From an uncultured Clostridia bacterium (GTDB lineage Bacteria; Bacillota; Clostridia; TANB77; CAG-508), in the NCBI GenBank assembly GCA_948976265.1, contig CARFUA010000011.1:1-38668 (forward strand): a stretch of DNA of 38,668 nt, in the 5' to 3' direction. The translations under genes were made by a program, and so were the position numbers. The notes beneath the pieces are model-generated. The model saw only the letters and a program-made list of their open reading frames with translations. It ran no database searches and had not been told where the DNA came from. Shown here one piece after another: positions 32,333 to 38,668 of this stretch (the stretch's first letter is position 1; every line of letters starts with the position of its first letter).

Positions 32333-33175
32333 ATGCAAAACATTAAAAAACAAATCAAAGAATATATGATTGCGATTCTAGGAAGTCTTCTAGCTGCCTT
32401 TGGAACCAGTTTGTTTTTGCTTCCTAATCAACTATCGAGTGGAGGATTTTCTGGAATTGCGACAGTGTTATATTATTTATTTCATATTCAAATGGGAACT
32501 ACAATTATTGTTTTAAACATTCCTGTTTTTATTTTGGCGTATATGAGAGAAGGAAAACAATTCTTTTTTAAGACGTTAGTTTCTACATTTGTTTTTTCGG
32601 AAGGAATTGACTTTTTTGAAAAAATGGAGCCATTTACAACCGATAAAATATTAGCCAGTGTTTATGGCGGTGTCATTATTGGAATTGGTTTGGCACTTGT
32701 TTTTAAAGCCAGAAGTTCAACTGGTGGAACGGATTTGCTAGCCAATATCATTAAAACGTATCATCACGAAGTCAGTGTTGGAAGTATTCTTCAGATGTTA
32801 GATATTATTGTTGTTGTATTAAATATTGTATTTTTACATGAAATCGAAATTGGTTTGTATTCTGCAATTAGTATTTTTATCATTAATAAAATGTTGGATA
32901 TTATTTTTGAGGGAATTAATTTTAGTAAGATGATTTATATTATATCCAATCAATATGAAGAAATTTCGCAGCTTATCAATCAAGAAATTAAAAGAGGTGC
33001 TACAGGAATTTATGGAAAAGGGATGTACACCAATCAGGAAAAGATGATTGTTTTGTGTGTGGCTCACAGAAGGCATATTATAAAAATAAAAGAATTGGCG
33101 CAAGAATTGGACCCAAATGCTTTTATTATTATAACAGATGCTAGAGAAGTATATGGATTAGGGTTTAAGAACTAA
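32333..33175 (+). CDS. YitT-family (DUF2179) membrane protein
   Basis: A protein of 280 residues with five or six hydrophobic segments in the first 180 residues, including FGTSLFLLPNQLSSGGFSG (about 23-41), which is the family hallmark. The soluble C-terminal domain has the GATGIYGKGMYT pattern of DUF2179. Start ATG 32333 follows AAAGGAAAAT. An 82-base gap separates it from the radical SAM gene. Function in the family is not established. Confidence 0.88.
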   Translation: MQNIKKQIKEYMIAILGSLLAAFGTSLFLLPNQLSSGGFSGIATVLYYLFHIQMGTTIIVLNIPVFILAYMREGKQFFFKTLVSTFVFSEGIDFFEKMEPFTTDKILASVYGGVIIGIGLALVFKARSSTGGTDLLANIIKTYHHEVSVGSILQMLDIIVVVLNIVFLHEIEIGLYSAISIFIINKMLDIIFEGINFSKMIYIISNQYEEISQLINQEIKRGATGIYGKGMYTNQEKMIVLCVAHRRHIIKIKELAQELDPNAFIIITDAREVYGLGFKN

Positions 33176-33192
33176 AAAAGAATCGAATTTTG

Positions 33193-33229
33193 AAAAAGTA
33201 GATTTATAAAAATAAATTTACTTTTTTCT
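33193..33229 (+). terminator. Intrinsic terminator after the YitT gene
   Basis: AAAAAGTAGATTTA pairs with TAAATTTACTTTTTT, including a G-U pair. Confidence 0.75.
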
Positions 33230-33261
33230 TTTTATAAAATACAAAAAATTAACCAAAACAG

Positions 33262-33290
33262 GTTGTCATTTTTCTGAAATTTAGATATAA
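33262..33290 (+). promoter_or_regulatory. Promoter of the 735-residue protein cluster
   Basis: TTGTCA, a 17-bp spacer and TATAAT ending near 33290. Confidence 0.65.
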
Positions 33291-33328
33291 TAGAAACAAA
33301 CTTAGATTAAAAAGAGGAGAAAGTCGTA

Positions 33329-35537
33329 ATGGGACAAGAGAATAGAAAAGGTAAAAAAATAATCTTAATCTCAATATTATTTTTAATGATAATTCTAGTG
33401 GCAACGTATATTGCTTATTGCTATTATACGCAAAATATCGCAACACAAGCATTAAAAAACGAAGTGCTTACTAATCTGAAAAATAATGATATAGCATTTT
33501 TTTTGAATCAAGAATTTTATCAAACAATCCAAGATAGAATGAAAAAAAATGATTATGAATCTATTTCAGATATTACATTATCAACCACAATGGAAAATAA
33601 CATGTTTTCTGAACTTGATTTATCCAAATTTCAATTTCATTATGACTTTATAAAAAATGACCAAAAAAACTATCATAAATTACAAACGCAATATGCTGGC
33701 AATCATTTCATCACTTTAGATTGTATTACAACATCAAAACAATTTGCCTTAAAATCAGATGAAATTGTGAATAAATATGTTGGAATTCATAAGGAAAATT
33801 TTCAAAACACAATCAATCAGCTTTATCAAACAGAAGTGGATTTGACCGATTTTAAAAAAGCAAAAAATTTTCTGATTGACCGTCAAATGATTGATTTTTC
33901 TAAATTACAAAATAATACATTTGTGAATACAATAGGTAATTTAGCAGAAAAAGAAATTTTGGGAGAAAATATTTCGAAAAAAGAAAATGTAGTCGTAACT
34001 CTAAATTCTGAGCAACATTCAACAACAGAATATACAATTTCTTTTAACCAAAATCAGGTCAACAATTTAATAAATCGGAATTTCCCAAGCAATCGAGAAA
34101 GAAGAATTGGTTTCTGAACTTGTTGAAGATAATTTGCAAAACACCAAAACCGAAAAAAAGAACACACAAAATATTTCAGATAACAACACACTACAAACTT
34201 CAGGTCAAAGCAATCGTTTCAATAGTTCTATTCAAATTTGGGACACGAACACAACAACCTTAAACACAATTCCAGCCAATACTACGCAAGAGTCGCAAAA
34301 TACAACCAATTCGCAAAATACAATCACCAACCAAGTTTCTGTAGAAAACGTTCCATCAGTCCCACAAGAAACTACAGAAAATCAAGAACAAGTGCCATCA
34401 GAAACGCCAGAAGAGCCAAACCAAGAAACATTCCAGCCTCAAGAAACCGAAGGAGAAGAATTAACACAACCACCAATTCAAGAAGAAGACAATTTCAGAA
34501 CACAAGGCTATATATCCGTAAATGAAAATACAGAATATTATTCAGAAGAAGACAATTTTATCATTGGAGAAAATTATGAAGAAACACTGAAAAATATGAC
34601 AGATTGGATTCACCAAATAAATTGGGGAACGTATTTAGCATCTGGTGCTAAAGCAAATATGACCCAAGAAGAATTAATCAAAGAATTTCAAAGCATTTTA
34701 TCAAATAAGATACAACAAAATAATACTCTAATTTTAAAGTTATATGTCAAAGAAGGAAAAACTATAAAAATAAGTTTTGAATTTCCAGAAACAGCTGAAA
34801 ATTTTGATATAAGTTTGCTCTCAAAAAGCGATAACGAAAAATATTTAACCATAACGCATTTAGTAGGAGAAGAAACCAGTGCCAATGGAAATATTTTAGG
34901 ATTATATCAAAAAAAATCAGATGCCGTTATTCATACGAGAATAAATATTCAAAAAATTGTAAAAAGTAAAATTAGCCAAAAAACAAATTTGGAAATAGAA
35001 ACCAAAGGAACTTCGAATGCTAAAAAATACACTACGAATGTGGGGATTATTTATTCAGATGCAAAAGGTGAATTTAAAATTAATTTAGAAAATGCTTTAC
35101 ATTTTGAAAAGTCATCCGAAATTGAAGAACTAGGAGAAGAAAATTGTTTGTTTTTAGACCAATTATCAAATGAAGAATTGGTAGCAATTATCGAAGCAGT
35201 TAAACAAAAAACGTCAGAAGTTTTCAGAGAAAAAAATAGAAATTTGAATATTATAGATTTGAATAACTCAAATTTAATTGTCCAACAAAAGCAACAAAAT
35301 CAAGAACCCCAAGAAGATATGCAAGCCAAAGAACAGGCAAAACAAATATTAATCCAAACAATATCCAACCAAATGAGACAATACTTAGATCAAGGAAAAC
35401 AATTAACCATTGAAGATTTAGAAGGCTTAGAAATACCAGGATACGAAGTTCAAATATCCATTAGTTCAAATCTAGCAATTATTACAGTAAATGGATATAA
35501 ATTTAAATTAGATTCAGATTTTAATTTATCAGATTAA
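33329..35537 (+). CDS. Membrane-anchored extracytoplasmic protein, needs +1 recoding at CGGA (34076)
   Basis: The first frame starts at ATG 33329 behind AGAGGAG and encodes a single membrane segment at about 11-33 (IILISILFLMIILVATYIAY), then an extracytoplasmic region. It is lost at 34117. The +1 frame continues to 35537. Reading CGGA 34076-34079 as Gly joins NQVNNLIN to ISQAIEKEELVSELVED and gives 735 residues. The +1 frame has a stop at 34071-34073, so the shift must lie in the next 41 bases. A Thr/Asn/Gln/Pro/Glu-rich linker (about 265-400) separates the two globular parts. I recognise no family. Confidence 0.75.
34076..34079 (+). other. CGGA quadruplet: +1 recoding site in the 735-residue protein
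   Basis: The AAT-CGG is followed by A. The +1 frame has a TAA two codons upstream and the first frame a TGA at 34115-34117, leaving a 41-base window. Confidence 0.8.
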
Positions 35538-35554
35538 AAATAAGGAAGGCGAAA

Positions 35555-36490
35555 ATGAGAAAAAAGATAAAATTCTTAATAATAGGTATTGCATTACTGG
35601 TTATAACCATTTGTATTTGCATTTGGAAACAAAGTGATGCCAATGGAAATAGTGCCAATATGGGACTCGTTTGCCAAAAAGATGGCGTTGTTTATTATAA
35701 TAAATATGAAAAAGGAATTTTTGCTCTCAAAAATGGACAAGAAACCCAATTAACAAGTGAAACAGCTTATTCATTGAATATTTTTGAAAATAAAATTTAT
35801 TATATTACAGTAGCTGATTTTAACAATATTATCATAAAAAGTGTAGATATCAATGGAGAAAACGGAAAAGCAATTGCCACAATTTATACTTCAATTAGCA
35901 AAATCTATGTTACCCAAAATGCTATTTACTATGCAACCAATGAAACAGGAAAGGGAATTGCCAAAATCGATTTAACTGGCGAAAATGAACAAATTATTCT
36001 ACCAGAAAATGTGCAAGATTTTCAGATAGCCCAAAATCAAATTTACTATGTGAACAATGCAAACCGAATTTGTAAAATTGATATTTCTGGAAAACAGAAC
36101 AAAGAATTATCAGATACTGCAGTGGCAAGAAAAATTCAAGTAATTGATGGCTGGATTTATTATTACGATCAAAATGAAAATGCTTTATTTCGTCTAAAAA
36201 AGAATGGAAAGAAAAAGGAACTCATTTCTGTCCTAATTCATAATGAAATGTATAACATTTCTGGTCAATATGTATATTATTTTGACAAAGAGCAATCCAA
36301 AATTGCTAGCATGAAAATTGGAAAAAGCAATCAATGCAATGATATTGTATCCTTAAATGTTTCCAAAACCAAAATCAATCTTGTAGAAGATGAAATATAT
36401 TATCTTGACAAAAGTGAAGACCCATTTCAAACCTATCAAATGCATAGACGAAAAATCAGCGGTGAAGAAAGTCAAGATATCCAATATTAA
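35555..36490 (+). CDS. Membrane-anchored beta-propeller-like protein (DUF5050-like)
   Basis: A protein of 311 residues with a membrane segment at about 6-24 (FLIIGIALLVITICICIW) and then repeats of the type IYYV...I.KIDISG spaced about 40 residues apart, the look of DUF5050 and similar propellers. It starts 18 bases after the 735-residue protein behind AAGGAAGG, so the two are likely co-transcribed and act outside the membrane. Intact. Confidence 0.75.
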   Translation: MRKKIKFLIIGIALLVITICICIWKQSDANGNSANMGLVCQKDGVVYYNKYEKGIFALKNGQETQLTSETAYSLNIFENKIYYITVADFNNIIIKSVDINGENGKAIATIYTSISKIYVTQNAIYYATNETGKGIAKIDLTGENEQIILPENVQDFQIAQNQIYYVNNANRICKIDISGKQNKELSDTAVARKIQVIDGWIYYYDQNENALFRLKKNGKKKELISVLIHNEMYNISGQYVYYFDKEQSKIASMKIGKSNQCNDIVSLNVSKTKINLVEDEIYYLDKSEDPFQTYQMHRRKISGEESQDIQY

Positions 36491-36537
36491 AATGCGTTTT
36501 ATAATCCCCAATAAATAAAAAAAAAGGAGAGTTGAAC

Positions 36538-36678
36538 ATGAAATTAGGAACTATTGTCTATAATAATGAAATTTATAATTTAGACTATATGACTTCAGAA
36601 GAAATAAAGGAAATCGTTTCTAAAATAGAAACCAATAAACAAAAAAATCTGTTTACTGGAAAACGATTCAACGACTAG
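36538..36678 (+). CDS. Small protein, 46 residues, unknown
   Basis: ATG 36538 follows AAAGGAGAG at good spacing and the frame runs to TAG 36676. The peptide MKLGTIVYNNEIYNLDYMT continues with a helical, Lys/Glu-rich end. It has no membrane segment. It lies between the propeller-like gene and the coiled-coil gene, 19 bases before the latter. I recognise no family, but start signal, spacing and codon use look real. Confidence 0.7.
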   Translation: MKLGTIVYNNEIYNLDYMTSEEIKEIVSKIETNKQKNLFTGKRFND

Positions 36679-36697
36679 ACCTTTAAAGGAGGTAAAA

Positions 36698-37669
36698 ATG
36701 AAGCTTAAAACAAATGATAAACCAATAGCAACAGCTTTGAAAAACCAATACGAAGAAGCCAAAAGAGAAATTACCCTATCGGCTATTTTAAATAGCGTTT
36801 ATGCCAAAAAAATAGCAGATGAAACCATTCGCACGAAAGTATCCAATCAGCTAAATGCAATTGAAACTTCGATTGACCGAATCAATCCCAAGTTCAAAGA
36901 AAAACCAAAAAACTATGACAAAGTAAAACAAGAAATGCTTGCATTGCTTAACGGCTACGAAGCCAATTTAGTTCAACTTTCTCAAATGTGCAACAAAGAA
37001 ATCCAAGAAGCAATCCTAGAAAAAGTTGAATTAGAATCCAAGCTTTTAATGGCATGGATTAGAAAAGAATATTTATATCAAAAAGACCAAAAGGAAGCAA
37101 GTCCCAAAACGCAAAATGTAATTTTGCATGGCATTAATCGTGTCATGGAAAAGCTCAAAAAGAAAGCGAAAGAAAAAAAACAACTGGATGTAAATTTAAT
37201 TAATAGAATCCAAGATGGCAAACAGGTAGAAAAAGAAATTAAAGAAAATTTACAATTTTCAAAAGAATATAAAGAACATCAAATCTACATAAGAAAATTG
37301 CAAAAAGAGATAAAATTACTTACCAAAAAAATAAACGATTTGAACGAACAAAAGATTTCCCGAATCTTAGATGCTATGGAAACTGGTGATAAAATGCTTT
37401 CTACACAAATTAGAAGACCACACACCATTAAAAGAATTACAAAATTCTTCACCAACCGATTTAATACCTATCATGTTATTCAAAAAAATGTATTAGAACC
37501 AATGCATCAAAGAATTGATGAATTTAAAGTAAATGAACTAAAAAAAGTAGAAATCAAAAATGAAGAATTTAATTTGCAAGAAATCGAGAAAAAAATTTAT
37601 GAAAAACAAAATTCAGTATTAAATTATATTTATCATAAAATAATTTGTAAGGAAATTGGAATTTTGTAG
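36698..37669 (+). CDS. Helical coiled-coil protein, 323 residues, unknown
   Basis: Starts at ATG 36698 behind AAAGGAGG. Very Lys/Glu/Gln-rich, with long predicted helices throughout and heptad-like stretches at about 195-225. No signal peptide, membrane segment or enzyme motif. It sits between the small protein and the prepilin-like protein. Possibly structural or a scaffold; function unknown. Confidence 0.75.
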   Translation: MKLKTNDKPIATALKNQYEEAKREITLSAILNSVYAKKIADETIRTKVSNQLNAIETSIDRINPKFKEKPKNYDKVKQEMLALLNGYEANLVQLSQMCNKEIQEAILEKVELESKLLMAWIRKEYLYQKDQKEASPKTQNVILHGINRVMEKLKKKAKEKKQLDVNLINRIQDGKQVEKEIKENLQFSKEYKEHQIYIRKLQKEIKLLTKKINDLNEQKISRILDAMETGDKMLSTQIRRPHTIKRITKFFTNRFNTYHVIQKNVLEPMHQRIDEFKVNELKKVEIKNEEFNLQEIEKKIYEKQNSVLNYIYHKIICKEIGIL

Positions 37670-37718
37670 GTTTTGAAAAAAGAAAGGAAACAAAAGATGA
37701 AAAAAAGGAATTCAAAGC

Positions 37719-38668
37719 ATGTTAAGATGGCTGAAAGCCTTGAAACTGTACACACACACACACACAACTAATTCTAAAAGAATAAAAAAAGAAAAAGGAA
37801 TTACTTTGATTGCTTTAATAATTACGATTATCATACTACTAATTTTAGCTGGTATAACTTTAAATTTAATAAGTGGTGAGCAAAGTATTTTAAAAAGAGC
37901 ATTGACAGCGGTCAATAAGAATAAGGCAGAGAGTGCCAAAGAGCAAGTAGAACTTCTGATTGCTAGCTATCTAACAGAATTTTATGAGGAAAGACAAGGT
38001 AAGAGTTCTTATGAAAAAAGTCAAAAAGAGTATGTTGCAGAAAAATTACAAAAAGGAGTTATAATCGATGAGTTTTACGTCAAACTTTTTGATGGAGAGA
38101 AAATAAATGTTTATGAAGGAAAGCAAGAAAATGACTTAATTATTGCCTCAGGAATCTTACAAGAAAATACTTCTATTGAATGGGAGCAAGACGTAAAAAA
38201 AGATGATTCAAATGAAGAAGATGAACCAAATTCAAATCAAGATAAAATAACCAATCTATATGTGCAAGGAAATGATTGTGCCACAATAACAGGAGGCTGG
38301 GAATTTTTTGTAAACGAAGAACCAAAAACAACTACAACAGAAAATAAAAGCTATTCATCTGAATATGGTTCTTATGAAATAACGCCAGAAAGTTTATCAA
38401 TGATGCTTAAACCAGTAGCCAATTATAATGTAGGAAGTACCAACGAATTCAAAACCAAACAGAAAATCGATTTAACTCCCTTTGAAAAGATTGGAATTTT
38501 AGCCGAAATGGAAGAAATGAAAGATTATGGAATGCTAGGAATAACAGAAAATGAGAATTATAATAATATTCGAGATTTATCCCATAAGGTGACTGTTGAA
38601 AACAATCAAATAACTTATTTAGATATATCAGAATTAACAGGAGAATATTATATTCAATTTGGTTCTGG
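37719..38668 (+). CDS. Prepilin-like protein with AC-repeat leader (3' partial)
   Basis: The frame runs off the window. From the ATG at 37719 a leader of about 25 residues ends in KKEKG, followed by ITLIALIITIIILLILAGITL, the class III-like prepilin signature cut before Ile by a prepilin peptidase. A charged region with a run of Asp/Glu/Asn and a beta-rich end follow. The AC dinucleotide tract at 37750-37766 lies inside the leader and encodes alternating Thr and His. A better ribosome site (AGAAAGGAAAC) lies before ATG 37697, but that frame stops at about 37769. Confidence 0.75.
   Translation, partial: MLRWLKALKLYTHTHTTNSKRIKKEKGITLIALIITIIILLILAGITLNLISGEQSILKRALTAVNKNKAESAKEQVELLIASYLTEFYEERQGKSSYEKSQKEYVAEKLQKGVIIDEFYVKLFDGEKINVYEGKQENDLIIASGILQENTSIEWEQDVKKDDSNEEDEPNSNQDKITNLYVQGNDCATITGGWEFFVNEEPKTTTTENKSYSSEYGSYEITPESLSMMLKPVANYNVGSTNEFKTKQKIDLTPFEKIGILAEMEEMKDYGMLGITENENYNNIRDLSHKVTVENNQITYLDISELTGEYYIQFGS
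37750..37766 (+). repeat. AC dinucleotide tract (8.5 units) in the prepilin leader
   Basis: Eight AC units and one A lie between two alternative start codons and the conserved prepilin segment. Slipped-strand mispairing by one or two units would change the frame. Confidence 0.85.

Noticed and set aside
5840..34079. Ordinary sequencing or assembly indels as the explanation of the five frameshifts
   Set aside because: Not excluded, but random indels would not all fall at C-GGA and all be +1; only a motif-specific systematic error could do so. Kept as the main alternative in the finding.
5840..34079. RF2-like programmed frameshift with Shine-Dalgarno and stop
   Set aside because: No common upstream SD-like sequence and no stop codon at the shift; only hrcA has a stop close after.
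34238..34525. 95-codon plus-strand ORF inside the linker of the 735-residue protein
   Set aside because: Out-of-frame reading of a repetitive Gln/Asn/Thr linker gives many Arg and Asn; shadow.
1..38668. tRNA, CRISPR arrays, insertion sequences
   Set aside because: None recognised; intergenic gaps are short and explained by promoters, leaders and terminators. The candidate CGGA-decoding tRNA is not in this window.

Overview
The window is AT-rich, densely coded DNA with strong Shine-Dalgarno sites and a Gram-positive gene set: T-box-controlled ileS, the HrcA heat-shock operon, rpsI/rplM, infC-rpmI-rplT with an L20-type leader, ComF, a lipoteichoic-acid-synthase-like enzyme, an LPXTG-type surface protein and Clostridia-style prepilin-like proteins. 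It suggests an uncultured low-GC Clostridia relative (Bacillota). UGA is used as a stop (comF), so the stop codons look standard. No tRNA, rRNA, CRISPR array or insertion sequence was recognised.

Layout: 1-1760, DnaB-like ATPase with an acidic repeat N-terminus (5' partial); 1767-5080, promoter, T-box(Ile), GC-rich hairpin element and ileS; 5081-6176, paired direct repeats and an ABC-type ATPase; 6215-10092, hrcA-grpE-small membrane protein-dnaK behind a variant CIRCE operator; 10169-12311, MazG-like/Nudix/dnaJ; 12339-12880, coiled-coil protein; 12903-15661, pyrC, a minus-strand 44-codon gene, and pyrF; 15670-17673, Nudix, P-loop/Asp23 fusion and cmk; 17718-18984, unknown protein and alpha/beta hydrolase; 19055-20104 (minus), rplM-rpsI with leader; 20123-22302, membrane coiled-coil protein and infC-rpmI-rplT; 22347-26080, comF, KAP-type NTPase and nfo; 26117-29414, LtaS-like enzyme and a convergent HExxH protein; 29501-33175, cell-wall cohesin-like protein, rnc, radical SAM and YitT; 33262-38668, an envelope/prepilin-type cluster running off the end.

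The main discovery candidate is a recoding signal. Five unrelated genes (ABC-type ATPase, hrcA, pyrF, an alpha/beta hydrolase and a 735-residue membrane-anchored protein) are each broken by a +1 frameshift. In all five the break lies at the same quadruplet: an in-frame CGG followed by A. Skipping the C, that is reading CGGA as one glycine, restores the protein. In pyrF and the hydrolase the restored residue is a Gly the family conserves (GYGAQGG motif; nucleophile elbow). I found no other in-frame CGG in the recognisable core genes; the only others (four) are in two unidentified proteins at 17800 and 20238. This looks like natural quadruplet decoding, or +1 frameshifting at an unassigned CGG codon. 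A systematic sequence error has to be excluded.

The second recurrent signal is a set of four promoters sharing one architecture: a TGTCAA/TTGACA palindrome covering the -35, a 17-bp spacer and an extended -10. Two of them are followed at once by an intrinsic-terminator-like hairpin. This suggests an unknown regulon.
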